64,000 bases of DNA from an uncultured Bacteroidales bacterium (GTDB lineage Bacteria > Bacteroidota > Bacteroidia > Bacteroidales > UBA932), in assembly GCA_944326335.1 (NCBI GenBank), contig CALVDM010000003.1, positions 47,850 to 111,849 of the forward strand. The letters are read 5' to 3'. A program made the position numbers and the translations under genes. Below the pieces are notes generated by a model. It searched no databases and was not told the origin of the DNA. It worked only from the letters and a program-made list of their open reading frames with translations. This document shows, piece after piece, positions 54,863 to 63,764 of this stretch (positions are counted from its first letter, which is position 1; every line of letters starts with the position of its first letter).

Positions 54863-56221
54863 ATGACTGACATAAGACCGATAAAAGACGAAACGAGAAA
54901 AAAGGTGTACATAGAGACCTACGGATGCCAGATGAACGTCAATGACAGCGAGGTTATCCTGTCCATACTCCAGGACGACGGCTATGCTCTGACGGATGAC
55001 ATGGGCAAGGCTGACCTTATACTCGCGAACACATGCTCCATAAGGGACAACGCCGAACAGCGTGTCTGGGGGAGAATCGAACAGTTCCGCCAGGAGAAAG
55101 TCCGTCGGCCCGGGGTGCTCGTGGGTATAGTGGGATGCATGGCCGAGCGGTTGAAGGACAGGCTCCTGGACAGCCATGTGGTCGATATCGTGGCCGGGCC
55201 GGATACCTACAGGTCGCTGCCGCGGCTCATAGCGGGAGTCACTCCCGGAAATCCAGGCATCGACGTGGCACTTTCGAGGGATGAGACTTATGCCGACATT
55301 GCCCCTGTGAGAATGGACAGGAACGGCGTATCGGCCTATATCACGATAATGAGGGGCTGCAACAATGTCTGCTCGTATTGCGTAGTGCCATATACGAGGG
55401 GCGTCGAGAGGAGCAGGGACCCGGAAACGATAGTGAGGGAGGCGGAAGTGCTGTTTGAAAACGGCTACAGGGAAGTGAACCTGCTCGGCCAGAACGTGGA
55501 CTCGTACCTCTGGAAGAGCCCGGTGTCTCCGGACAAGGACGTGGATTTCGCGAGGCTTCTCGAGATGGTCGCGGAGGTGAGCCCTGAGATGCGCGTGCGT
55601 TTTTCCACGTCCCATCCCAAGGACATAAGCGACGATGTGCTTTACACCATGGCCATGTACGACAACATCTGCAAGCACATACATCTTCCGGTGCAGTCGG
55701 GAAGCAATGTCATGCTCGAGAAGATGCGGCGGAAATACACCCGGGAATGGTATCTCGAGAGGGTGGAGAAAATCCGTTCGGTGATGCCTGGCTGCGGACT
55801 CTCGACCGACATCATCGCGGGATTCTGCGGAGAGACACTGCAGGACCACCAGGATACCCTTTCCCTGATGGAGGCTGCGGCATTCGATTCGGCATTCATG
55901 TTCCAGTATTCGGAGAGGCCGGGTACGCTCGCCGCCAGGAAATATCCCGACGATGTGCCGGCGGCGGAGAAGACGCGGCGGCTCAACGAGATTATCGCGC
56001 TCCAGAACAGGCTCAGCAGGGAGAGCAACGAGAGGGAGATAGGAAAGACTTTCGAGGTCCTTGTCGAAGGTGTGTCGAAGAGGAACGGGGACGAACTCTT
56101 CGGCAGGGCAGGCAACAACAAGGTCTGCGTGTTCCCGGCCGGAGGACACAAGACAGGCGACTACGTGAGCGTGAAGGTGCTTTCATGCACATCTGCAACG
56201 CTTATATCGGAACTCATATAG
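54863..56221 (+). CDS. miaB: tRNA-2-methylthio-N6-dimethylallyladenosine synthase
   Basis: Radical SAM methylthiotransferase that modifies A37 of tRNAs reading UNN codons, about 452 residues. The N-terminal UPF0004 domain has YGCQMNVNDSE and NTCSIRDNAEQR cysteines, the radical SAM cluster is GCNNVCSYCVVPYTRG, and a TRAM domain ends the protein (GKTFEVLVEGVSK onwards). The ATG giving MTDIRPIKDE is preferred over a TTG two codons earlier. It lies 32 bases after the M23 gene and 6 before cls. Confidence 0.96.
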   Translation: MTDIRPIKDETRKKVYIETYGCQMNVNDSEVILSILQDDGYALTDDMGKADLILANTCSIRDNAEQRVWGRIEQFRQEKVRRPGVLVGIVGCMAERLKDRLLDSHVVDIVAGPDTYRSLPRLIAGVTPGNPGIDVALSRDETYADIAPVRMDRNGVSAYITIMRGCNNVCSYCVVPYTRGVERSRDPETIVREAEVLFENGYREVNLLGQNVDSYLWKSPVSPDKDVDFARLLEMVAEVSPEMRVRFSTSHPKDISDDVLYTMAMYDNICKHIHLPVQSGSNVMLEKMRRKYTREWYLERVEKIRSVMPGCGLSTDIIAGFCGETLQDHQDTLSLMEAAAFDSAFMFQYSERPGTLAARKYPDDVPAAEKTRRLNEIIALQNRLSRESNEREIGKTFEVLVEGVSKRNGDELFGRAGNNKVCVFPAGGHKTGDYVSVKVLSCTSATLISELI

Positions 56222-56227
56222 CCGGAC

Positions 56228-57670
56228 ATGGGGGTAGGGACGATATTGGCATATTCTCTTCTGGTGCTCTGCATAATCGGGACCATCCTTGTCATTCTTT
56301 CCGACGAGGACGGGGACACCGGCAAGCGGGTGGCATGGATTATTGTCGTGGTTGTGCTCCCGGTAGTCGGGATATTGTGCTACATAGTCTTCGGATTGAA
56401 CCCGAGGTTCAACAGCAGGTACGGGGAGTATTCCCGCCGCCTGTATGAATCGTTCAGGGAGCTCTCAGATGAAAGAGCCTTCCGCAAGCTTTTCGGGGAA
56501 GCCAACAAGACCAGGATACGGGAAGGCTACCGGGAGCTTTCGGTCCTGCTCTCTCACAGCAACGGCACCACGGTCACGGACAACAATACCGTGGAAATCA
56601 TCACCTCCGGCAGACGGAAGTTCGACGCCCTTGTGCAGGACCTTGAAAACGCGAGGAATCACATCCACATGGAGTATTTCTATTTCCGGAAGGACGACGG
56701 GAGCAGGCGAATCAGGGAAATCCTCATGCGCAAGGCGCGTGAAGGGGTGAAAGTCCGGTTCATACACGAGAACATCGCTAACATCGACATCAGCCCGAGG
56801 TACTACAACGAGATGAAGAAGGCCGGCGTGGAGGTGGTCAAGTTCACGAAGCCGAGAATCAATCTCCTGAGGTTCAGCGCGACGCTCAATTACCGGGACC
56901 ACAGGAAGATAGTGGTCATCGACGGAAAAATAGGCTACACCGGAGGCATGAATATCGGTGACGACTATTTCGTGCGCTGGAGGGATACCCACATGCGTAT
57001 CACCGGAAATGCCGTGTATGCCCTTCAGTACAGCTTCCTCTATTCGTTCCTGACCTCCGGAGGTGCGGCGCCGCAGTCGTTCAAGGAGCTTTTCCCGGAT
57101 ACGGACTCGGGACAGAAGCGCAATGAACTCGTGCAGATAGTCCCGGACCAGCCGAACGACAGGTGGCCCGTCATCCAGATGGGGGCAGTGTGGACAGTGC
57201 AGCACAGCAGGAAATACGTATATATCCAGACTCCGTACTTCGTGCCTCCCGAACCGCTGCTCCAGGCCCTCAAGTCGGCGGCCCTCAAAGGTGCGGACGT
57301 GCGGATAATGATACCTCGGAAGACGGATCATCTGTATATGGACCTCGCGAACAAAGCCTATTATTCAGGATGTCTCGAGGCCGGGGTGCGGATATTCGAG
57401 AAGAAGGGCAGCTTCATACATTCCAAGACCATAGTGTCGGATGACTATCTGTCGGTGATAGGCTCTGCGAACATGGACTACCGCAGCCTCAGCCTCAACT
57501 ACGAGATAAATGCCTATATCTTCAACGAGGCGACAGCCGTGGGCAACAGGGAAATTTTCATCGGAGACCTTGCCGAGTGCGACGAGATTACCATGGACTC
57601 ATGGGCCCGACGGCCCTGGTATCTCAAGCTCGCCCAGGCAGTTATGCGTCTTTTCGCCCCGTTGCTTTAG
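56228..57670 (+). CDS. cls: Cardiolipin synthase (phospholipase D family)
   Basis: Inner-membrane enzyme that joins phosphatidylglycerol molecules to form cardiolipin, 480 residues. Two N-terminal membrane helices (LAYSLLVLCIIGTILVIL and VAWIIVVVVLPVVGILCYIVF) precede two PLD domains with the HKD motifs HRKIVVIDGKIGYTGG (around residue 225) and HSKTIVSDDYLSVIGSANMD (around 400). The C-terminal RPWYLKLAQAVMRLFAPLL is typical of bacterial Cls. It follows miaB by 6 bases. Confidence 0.95.
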   Translation: MGVGTILAYSLLVLCIIGTILVILSDEDGDTGKRVAWIIVVVVLPVVGILCYIVFGLNPRFNSRYGEYSRRLYESFRELSDERAFRKLFGEANKTRIREGYRELSVLLSHSNGTTVTDNNTVEIITSGRRKFDALVQDLENARNHIHMEYFYFRKDDGSRRIREILMRKAREGVKVRFIHENIANIDISPRYYNEMKKAGVEVVKFTKPRINLLRFSATLNYRDHRKIVVIDGKIGYTGGMNIGDDYFVRWRDTHMRITGNAVYALQYSFLYSFLTSGGAAPQSFKELFPDTDSGQKRNELVQIVPDQPNDRWPVIQMGAVWTVQHSRKYVYIQTPYFVPPEPLLQALKSAALKGADVRIMIPRKTDHLYMDLANKAYYSGCLEAGVRIFEKKGSFIHSKTIVSDDYLSVIGSANMDYRSLSLNYEINAYIFNEATAVGNREIFIGDLAECDEITMDSWARRPWYLKLAQAVMRLFAPLL

Positions 57671-57684
57671 TCGCTTGTGCATAT

Positions 57685-57715
57685 TTTCATAATTCAAAAC
57701 AGTTTTTTATCTTTG
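57685..57715 (+). promoter_or_regulatory. Promoter of the LEA-lipoprotein/SPOR/rpoN group
   Basis: TATCTTTG at 57708-57715 matches TAnnTTTG and TTTC at 57685-57688 is a 3-of-4 -33 box at 19 bases. CAAAACAGTT (57695-57704) lies 3 bases upstream of the -7 box. The first ATG follows 41 bases downstream. Confidence 0.7.
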
Positions 57716-57756
57716 CATGGATGAGCCGGACATGAAGTTCCGGTCTTTTATTGGAT

Positions 57757-58245
57757 ATGACACCGATGTCTGCTTTTTACAGGATAATACGCATACTCGT
57801 GCCTCTGGCTGCAGCCACAGTCCTGCTGTCCGGCTGCGGGAGCTACAGGGACATTCGGATAGGGGACTGCCGTCTTGAGACAGTCTCCCCGTCCGGGTTC
57901 AGGACAGTGGCTCTGGGCCTTTCCGTGGATGTCAGGAATCCGGCAGGCGAGATTACCGTCTCCGGCATGTCCGGGACTGTCTATCTCAAGGATGTGGAGC
58001 TCGGGACTTTCGAGGCTGCGGATGTGACTGTGCCCGGAAAGAGCGAGTCGGATGTGGACCTGTCAGTCAAGGCCACCCTCTCCGGGTCCTTCAATCTCAT
58101 GCAGGTGATGTCGATGTCGTCGGACATCACGCCGGACTCGCTGACAGCCGACGTGTCAATGAAAATCAAGGTTAAAGGCGGCATAGGCAAGAAACTGGAC
58201 CTGAAGGGCGTGCCGCTCAAGAATATTTTAACGTCAGTCAGATGA
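57757..58245 (+). CDS. LEA type 2-like lipoprotein
   Basis: Predicted lipoprotein of 162 residues with a signal peptide ending LLSGC. The remaining beta-rich region (TVALGLSVDVRNPAGEITVSGMSGTVYLKDVELG) resembles the WHy/LEA-2 fold: a central NP motif and a step pattern of short strands. Its function is not known; similar proteins are called late-embryogenesis-type or hypothetical. An alternative ATG lies 3 codons downstream. The stop shares ATGA with the next gene. Confidence 0.75.
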   Translation: MTPMSAFYRIIRILVPLAAATVLLSGCGSYRDIRIGDCRLETVSPSGFRTVALGLSVDVRNPAGEITVSGMSGTVYLKDVELGTFEAADVTVPGKSESDVDLSVKATLSGSFNLMQVMSMSSDITPDSLTADVSMKIKVKGGIGKKLDLKGVPLKNILTSVR

Positions 58246-58883
58246 AAGCATTTAGGTTTATATTTCCGGTCCTGGCGATGCTCGCCTGGTTTCCGCTGCA
58301 GATGAATGCGCAGGTGGAGGAGGTTCCCGAAACCGCCGACAGCACTTCTGTCGTGCCGGAGGGATACGAGCTTGTTGACTCGGTCATATTCGTCCCGGCC
58401 TCCCGTGTCGATTCCGCGCTGGTCGGCAGGAACATATTCGATATGATGCCGTCGAAATCCGCAGGGGATGCCGCTGATGTGAACATATACCAGTCGCCCG
58501 CCATAGTGTCTGCAATGGACAAGTCATTCGGGACGAACGCATACAGGCCGTACACCGGCTACAGGGTAAGGATTTTCTTCGACAACAGACAGTCCGCGAG
58601 ACAGGATTCGGAAGAGATGGTCAGGACGTTCGAGAAGATGTACCCCGGGGTGCCGGCATACAGGAGCTATGTCAATCCTTATTTCAAAATCACTGTCGGG
58701 GACTTCAGGACAAAGTCCGAAGCCATGCGTTTCCTGAACGAGATAGTGGGGGTGTTTCCCAAGTCGTTCATCGTCAAGGAGAACATCGGCTATCCTGTCA
58801 TAGACAAGGATTCGCTTTACACTATAGACACCGTGCAGATTCTCAGGAAGCTGGACGTTATGGAAGAACCTGACACTTTGTAA
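58242..58883 (+). CDS. SPOR-domain secreted protein
   Basis: Exported protein of 213 residues with a Sec signal peptide (MKAFRFIFPVLAMLAWFPLQ). The C-terminal half (about 100-190) has a SPOR-type pattern: GYRVRIFFDNRQSARQDSEEMV, NPYFKITVGDFRTKSEAMRFLNEI, SFIVKENI. SPOR domains bind denuded septal glycan strands, so a role in division or wall turnover is plausible. The middle region (SPAIVSAMDKSFGTNAYRPYTG) is not recognised. It is coupled to the LEA lipoprotein and precedes rpoN by 11 bases. Confidence 0.82.
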   Translation: MKAFRFIFPVLAMLAWFPLQMNAQVEEVPETADSTSVVPEGYELVDSVIFVPASRVDSALVGRNIFDMMPSKSAGDAADVNIYQSPAIVSAMDKSFGTNAYRPYTGYRVRIFFDNRQSARQDSEEMVRTFEKMYPGVPAYRSYVNPYFKITVGDFRTKSEAMRFLNEIVGVFPKSFIVKENIGYPVIDKDSLYTIDTVQILRKLDVMEEPDTL

Positions 58884-58894
58884 TCCGGACCGCC

Positions 58895-60307
58895 ATGTTG
58901 AAACAGGGATTAGAACTCAAACAGACACAGAAGCTTTCTCCTCTCCAGATACAGACCATAAAGCTGATAGAGCTTCCTACACAGGAGCTTGAGCAGCGCA
59001 TACGCAAGGAACTGGAGGAGAATCCCGTGCTCGAGGAGAGTGTACAGGACGACGAGCCGGACGAGGACAATGCTCCGAGGGAGGTGTCTCTGTCGGACTA
59101 CAAGGATGACGACCCTATCCCGAGCTACAAGCTGAAGGTCAACAATTACGGCAAGGACGAACGTCCTGTCTACAACACGTTTTCAGTGAAGGAGAGCTTC
59201 ACCCAGAGCCTCATGGAGCAGCTCGGGTTCAGGAATCTGACCGAGCATCAGCATGCCGTGGCGGCTTTCATAATAGGAAGCCTCGACGACGACGGATATC
59301 TCAGGAGGGACATAGACAGCCTCGTGGATGACCTTGCATTCAGGGCCGGCATAGAATCCGACGAGAAGGAAGTCCTCGACATGCTCCATGTGATACAGGA
59401 GTTCGAGCCGGCAGGGGTGGGGGCGAGAGACTTGAGAGAGTGCCTTCTGCTCCAGATAAAGGGGATGCAGCAGACGCCCGATGTCGTGAACGCCACGAAG
59501 ATACTGAAAAACCATTTCACGGAGTTCACGAGCAAGCACTATAACAAAATCCTCAGCCGCATGGGCATCTCGGAGGACGAACTGAAGGCCGCGATAGCCA
59601 AGATAGTGAAACTGAATCCTGCTCCGGGAGGACAGATAGACGATTCATACAGTGAACAGGCGCAGCAGATAGTTCCTGACTTCGTGCTCACCCTCGAGGA
59701 CGGGGAGCTGAAACTGACCATGCCGCGCTTTTCGATACCCGAGCTGAAGGTGAACCGCAAGTATGCCGACATACTGATGGATGCCGCCAACTCCTCTGAG
59801 AGGGAGAAAAAGGAAGCCGCGGCATTCGTGAAGAAGAAGCTGGATTCGGCAAAGTGGTTCGTCGAAGCCATAAAGCAGAGGCACAATACATTGTACAGCA
59901 CGATGCAGGCGATAATCGACTACCAGCACGACTACTTCATGGACGGGGATGAATCTCATCTGAAACCCATGGTCCTGAAGGATATAGCCGAGCGTACAGG
60001 TTTCGACATATCCACGATTTCGCGTGTGGTCAACAGCAAGTACATAGAGACCCATTTCGGTATCTACTCCCTCAAGTATTTCTTTTCCGAGGGTATGGAG
60101 AATTCGGAAGGCGAGGAAGTGTCCACGAGGGAGCTGAAGAAAGCCCTGCAGGAGTGCGTGGATGCCGAAGACAAGCGCAATCCTCTTACGGATGACCAGC
60201 TGGTGGCCGAGATGAACAGGAAAGGATACAAGGTCGCCCGCAGGACCATCGCCAAGTACCGCGACCAGCTCAACATCCCGAAGGCCAGGATGCGCAAGGA
60301 ACTTTAA
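58895..60307 (+). CDS. rpoN: RNA polymerase sigma-54 factor
   Basis: Sigma-54, 470 residues, directs RNA polymerase to -24/-12 promoters that need an AAA+ activator. Region I is the glutamine/leucine-rich start (LKQGLELKQTQKLSPLQIQT), region II is acidic (DDEPDEDNAPREVSL), the core-binding and HTH domains follow, and the RpoN box near the C-terminus reads ARRTIAKYRDQLNIP. All regions are intact. No bacterial enhancer-binding protein is encoded in this window. It ends 2 bases from the convergent upp remnant. Confidence 0.97.
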   Translation: MLKQGLELKQTQKLSPLQIQTIKLIELPTQELEQRIRKELEENPVLEESVQDDEPDEDNAPREVSLSDYKDDDPIPSYKLKVNNYGKDERPVYNTFSVKESFTQSLMEQLGFRNLTEHQHAVAAFIIGSLDDDGYLRRDIDSLVDDLAFRAGIESDEKEVLDMLHVIQEFEPAGVGARDLRECLLLQIKGMQQTPDVVNATKILKNHFTEFTSKHYNKILSRMGISEDELKAAIAKIVKLNPAPGGQIDDSYSEQAQQIVPDFVLTLEDGELKLTMPRFSIPELKVNRKYADILMDAANSSEREKKEAAAFVKKKLDSAKWFVEAIKQRHNTLYSTMQAIIDYQHDYFMDGDESHLKPMVLKDIAERTGFDISTISRVVNSKYIETHFGIYSLKYFFSEGMENSEGEEVSTRELKKALQECVDAEDKRNPLTDDQLVAEMNRKGYKVARRTIAKYRDQLNIPKARMRKEL

Positions 60308-60309
60308 TG

Positions 60310-60963
60310 TCAGTTTTTTTCTCCGTAGGCGAGGTCTCCGGCATCGCCGAGCCCAGGGACAATGTAGGAGTGGCTCGTGAGCTCTTCGTCAATCGCGGCA
60401 GCCCAGAGCGTGATGTCGTTTCCGGAAAGATGCTTCTGGAGATACTCCACAGCGTATATGCTTGAAATAGGGCATACGATATGGGTGACTGCCGGTTTCC
60501 CTTCTTCACAAAGCCTGTTGTATGCAATCTCGAGCGAAGCCCCTGCCGCGAGCATGGGTTCAGCGTGGTTGTGCGTCTTTCATGTCAGGTCCGGGGAGCT
60601 TGCGTATTCTATGTTGATGTGGAAATCATCGCCCTTGTCATATTTCCTGTATGCCGCCACAAAGGCGTTCTGGGCATCGTCGAACACATTCAGAATGCCC
60701 TTGTGCAGCGGTACGCCGGCACGGAGTATGGTAGCAGCGACGATGACGTCGTCAGGGGTGCTCACGTTGGCTATCCCGAGCGGGGTGTAGACCTTCTTTT
60801 CGGAGTATTTCAGGGTCTTGCTGATTTCGTAGGCGAATATCTCCCCGATACGCTCCAGGTTCGTGCGGAAACGCATGCGGTCTTTCTGTATGTTTATGTC
60901 CCTTATCTGTGCGACGAATTTGTTGAGAACGGTGTTGCTCTCTCCAAGGTTGATGATTTTCAT
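60310..60963 (-). pseudogene. upp: Uracil phosphoribosyltransferase, disrupted by in-frame TGA
   Basis: Pyrimidine-salvage enzyme (uracil + PRPP to UMP) of about 217 codons. The N-terminal part MKIINLGESNTVLNKFVAQIRDINI and the C-terminal SHSYIVPGLGDAGDLAYGEK match Upp well. Codon 128 (60580-60582) is TGA where family members have the Gly of G-K-T. It stays in frame on both sides: DLT, stop, KT, then HNH where LIL-type residues are expected, then AEPMLAAGAS, the PRPP loop. The downstream fragment of 81 codons could only be translated from an internal ATG. The promoter is intact. Loss of function, a sequence error, or readthrough are possible; the first two are more likely. Confidence 0.85.
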
Positions 60964-60999
60964 ATCTGAATAGAGTTTGAAGGATTCCGGAATGTCCTG

Positions 61000-61030
61000 C
61001 AAATATACCCTATTTTTTCTCCCTGACAAA
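61000..61030 (-). promoter_or_regulatory. upp promoter
   Basis: On the minus strand TTTG (61027-61030) is followed after exactly 19 bases by TATATTTG (61000-61007), a full match to the Bacteroidota promoter consensus. It lies in the gap and at the very end of radC. Confidence 0.8.
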
Positions 61031-61033
61031 ATT

Positions 61034-61726
61034 TTAGAATATTCCGTGCCCCACGGCCTCGTCTGCGAAACTGTAGTACCGGTCGTCCGAGACGATGATA
61101 TGGTCGAGCAGCGAAATCTCGAAGGTTTCGGCGGCCTTCTTCAGGGCAAGAGTCTGCTTTACATCCTGCGAACCCGGCATCGGATTCCCTGAAGGATGGT
61201 TGTGGACGAGGATGATGCCCTGCGCCTTCTTTTCGATGGCCTTGCGCAGAATCATCTTCACGTCGAGCACCGTCGCGGTCATGCCTCCGGACGAGAGCAA
61301 TTCCTTTCCGATTATGTAGTTGGCCCTGTTCAGGAAAAACACCCAGCATTCCTCATGTGCAAGGCCTTTCATGAGCGGGTACATCATCCTGAATATCTGT
61401 CCGGCACCTGTTATGGCCTCCCTCCCGGCGTCATGCCTTTCATATACGAACCTTTTTCCGAGCTCCATCGCCGCTGCCACACTGACGGCCTTGTCCACCC
61501 CGATTCCCTTTATCTGCCGCATCTTCTCGGGAGAGAATCCCGCCAGGGCAGTCAGGCTGTTGTCCGCCAATGCAAGGAGCTCCGTCGCAATCTCTATCAC
61601 GTTCCTGCTCCCTGTCCCGCTTCTGAGGATTATCGCGAGAAGTTCGGAATTGTCGAGATTTTTCGCGCCCCGCTCAATCAGTTTTTCCCTCGGCCTTTCA
61701 GCCCGGTTCATATCCAGTATCTTCAT
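61034..61726 (-). CDS. radC: RadC-family protein (JAB/MPN domain)
   Basis: Protein of 230 residues with an N-terminal HhH-like region (LIERGAKNLDNSELLAIILRSGTGSRNVIEIA) and a C-terminal JAMM metal site HNHPSGNPMPGSQD (H175, H177, D188). Named DNA-repair protein RadC by tradition, but its cellular role is unsettled. It lies between a terminator and the upp promoter and appears to be its own transcription unit. Full length. Confidence 0.94.
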   Translation of the reverse strand: MKILDMNRAERPREKLIERGAKNLDNSELLAIILRSGTGSRNVIEIATELLALADNSLTALAGFSPEKMRQIKGIGVDKAVSVAAAMELGKRFVYERHDAGREAITGAGQIFRMMYPLMKGLAHEECWVFFLNRANYIIGKELLSSGGMTATVLDVKMILRKAIEKKAQGIILVHNHPSGNPMPGSQDVKQTLALKKAAETFEISLLDHIIVSDDRYYSFADEAVGHGIF

Positions 61727-61757
61727 TCAGCGAATATAGCCCGGAGGAAAATCAAAT

Positions 61758-61788
61758 AAACCCGGAAAGAGAAAAATTTTCCGGGTTT
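61758..61788 (-). terminator. Intrinsic terminator between the carboxyltransferase gene and radC
   Basis: Perfect 11-bp stem AAACCCGGAAA/TTTCCGGGTTT with a 9-base loop, about 30 bases past the carboxyltransferase stop. T-rich runs lie on both sides, so it may work in both directions; the only gene reading into it is on the minus strand. Confidence 0.8.
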
Positions 61789-61820
61789 GTCTGTTTTTTG
61801 AAATATTTTCTTTTTCCTCG

Positions 61821-63602
61821 CTACTCGACGAAGGCAAGAATTTCGCCTTTGGCGACGAAGTCTCCCTGTCTGCAGCATACTGCAACGATTTTTCCGTCGC
61901 GTGCCGGTTTGACTTCCTCCATTCCGTAGTAGGTCTGGATGTAGCTCATGGCCGTGTCTGCCTTTACCTGCGTGCCGACAACCGGTGCGGTGGAGGCATC
62001 GTCCACATCTATCTGCCACAGGAGCTGGCCCTTTACAGGCGCCTGCACTGCAGTTGCCCCAGGATATTTCCCGGCTATCTTTTCCACGTCGTATTTCGGA
62101 ACTTCCACTACCGGACGGGTGATGACAATCGGTGCTCCGGCCTTTTCCTTCATGGCTGCAAGGTCTTTCTGGAACCTTTCCTTTGCTATGCCGCTCTTGT
62201 AGTCCCTGTACTGTCTTTCGTGCATGGCAAACTCGAAGAGTTCCTCGTCGTCTTCCCCGAAGTCCCAGCCTTCTTCCTTCATCATCTCGCGGAAGTGGTC
62301 AAGTTCGTCCGGGAACGCGTCCTGAGGATTGCCGGTGTAGAATTCGAGACCTTTCTCCTTTGCAAGTTCAACGATTTCAGGCGCAAGCTCTCCGGGAAGT
62401 TTTCCCATCTTCCCGAGAATCATGTTCCATGTGTCCTTGTCTATGGTAGTCCACCTCGGCTTTCCCTTGAGGATATTCATGAGATTCATCAGCGCGGTGT
62501 TCTTCACATACTGGCTGAACGGGGTTACCAATGGCGGATATCCGAGTCTCGGCCATACGTACTCCACTTCCTTGAACAGCATCACCATGAGGTTGTCGAG
62601 GGTCAGCTCGTCCTTGCCCTGGCTTCTGAGAGAAGCGTTGATGGCTCCGTGGAAACCTTTCAGGTCCGCCATCATCGAGCCCATCATGCCTCCTGGAAGA
62701 CCGCAGCCCACCAGAAGCGATGACATGTGTGAATTGTTAGGGTCTATCCAGTAGCCGAGGAACTCGTCTATGAATTTCTGGGTGAGACGGCGCACTTCCA
62801 TGTATGCATCCATGTTGAGGTCCTTTACAAGGAAACCGTCCGCCTTCATCATTTCCCTTATTGTAATCACGTCCGGATGAACCTTGCCCCAGGAGAGCGG
62901 CTCAACGGCAACGTCGAGGTAGTCTGCGCCTGCCCTTGCCACTTCAAGCATCGAAGCAGGGGAGAATCCCGGGCCGCAGTGGCCGTGATACTGTACCTTT
63001 ATGTGCGGATATTTTGTCTTGATGGACCTGGTGAGCTGTCCGAGCATGGTAGGGCGTCCGATTCCGGCCATGTCTTTCAGACATATCTCATCGCAGCCGT
63101 AGCCTACGACCTTGTCCACTATATCCATATAGTATTCGACCGTGTGGATCGGCGAATTGGTTATGGAGAGGGCGACCTGCGAAATCATACCGCCCTTTTT
63201 CGCATATTCTACAGAGAGCCTGAGGTTCCTGTGGTCGTTGAGTCCGCAGAAAGACCTTGAGATATTTGTTCCCTGTTTGCACTTCACCTTGTACATCAGT
63301 TCTCTGACATCAGCAGGCACAGGGTTCATCCTCAATGCATTGAGGCCTCTTTCAAGCATGTGGGTCTGAATGCCTGCCTTGTTGAAAGGCGCGGTCCACT
63401 CGCGGACGGCCCTGTTCGGATTCTCTCCGAAAAGGAGATTCACCTGCTCGAAGGCTCCTCCGTTCGTTTCCACCCTGTCGAAGCATCCCATGTCTATTAT
63501 GGCAGGGGCCACTTCTTTCAGCTGGCTGACGGTCGGGACATATTTGCCTGACGACTGCCACATGTCTCTGTACACCAGAGAGAATTTGATTTCTTTTTTC
63601 AT
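61821..63602 (-). CDS. Oxaloacetate decarboxylase/pyruvate carboxylase B-type carboxyltransferase with degenerate biotinyl domain
   Basis: Protein of 593 residues. The N-terminal HMGL-like TIM barrel carries the carboxyltransferase motifs FSLVYRDMWQSSGKYVP, VETNGGAFEQVN, CLKDMAGIGRP and YHGHCGPGFS; the PYC_OADA domain follows (~300-480). The last ~75 residues resemble a biotinyl/lipoyl fold (VQAPVKGQLLWQIDV to DGKIVAVCCRQGDFVAKGEILAFVE). Where EAMKM should hold the biotinylated lysine it reads QTYYGM. The biotin must therefore come from a separate carrier or the domain has another role. It likely acts in C3/C4 carboxylation in succinate or propionate metabolism. A promoter precedes it and a terminator follows. 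Confidence 0.88.
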   Translation of the reverse strand: MKKEIKFSLVYRDMWQSSGKYVPTVSQLKEVAPAIIDMGCFDRVETNGGAFEQVNLLFGENPNRAVREWTAPFNKAGIQTHMLERGLNALRMNPVPADVRELMYKVKCKQGTNISRSFCGLNDHRNLRLSVEYAKKGGMISQVALSITNSPIHTVEYYMDIVDKVVGYGCDEICLKDMAGIGRPTMLGQLTRSIKTKYPHIKVQYHGHCGPGFSPASMLEVARAGADYLDVAVEPLSWGKVHPDVITIREMMKADGFLVKDLNMDAYMEVRRLTQKFIDEFLGYWIDPNNSHMSSLLVGCGLPGGMMGSMMADLKGFHGAINASLRSQGKDELTLDNLMVMLFKEVEYVWPRLGYPPLVTPFSQYVKNTALMNLMNILKGKPRWTTIDKDTWNMILGKMGKLPGELAPEIVELAKEKGLEFYTGNPQDAFPDELDHFREMMKEEGWDFGEDDEELFEFAMHERQYRDYKSGIAKERFQKDLAAMKEKAGAPIVITRPVVEVPKYDVEKIAGKYPGATAVQAPVKGQLLWQIDVDDASTAPVVGTQVKADTAMSYIQTYYGMEEVKPARDGKIVAVCCRQGDFVAKGEILAFVE

Positions 63603-63638
63603 GTCAGAATATTTTTCAAATCAGTCTGTAAAATCGTG

Positions 63639-63669
63639 CAAAGATAAAAAATATATGGAATATATCACA
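63639..63669 (-). promoter_or_regulatory. Promoter of the carboxyltransferase gene
   Basis: Minus strand TATCTTTG (63639-63646) matches the -7 consensus, with TGTG (63666-63669), a 3-of-4 match to TTTG, at 19 bases. The ATG is 37 bases downstream. Confidence 0.65.
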
Positions 63670-63715
63670 TTCCAGCCCGAGAACGTAAAAAATAAGATGA
63701 AAAAGGAACTTTCGA

Positions 63716-63746
63716 CTTGACAGAAGAATTATTTTATGTATCTTTG
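63716..63746 (+). promoter_or_regulatory. tRNA-His promoter
   Basis: TATCTTTG (63739-63746) with CTTG (63716-63719) at the -33 position, 19 bases upstream. The tRNA starts 19 bases after the -7 box. Confidence 0.7.
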
Positions 63747-63764
63747 CAGTCCCAAACGAATATG

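Noticed and set aside
60565-60582. Diversity-generating retroelement as the cause of the clustered substitutions in upp
   Set aside because: No reverse transcriptase, accessory protein or template repeat is seen in the window, and a housekeeping salvage enzyme is not a known target.
60310-60963. Selenocysteine or other recoding of the upp TGA
   Set aside because: Family members have glycine, not cysteine, at this position; no SECIS-like structure is apparent and neighbouring genes use TGA as a normal stop.
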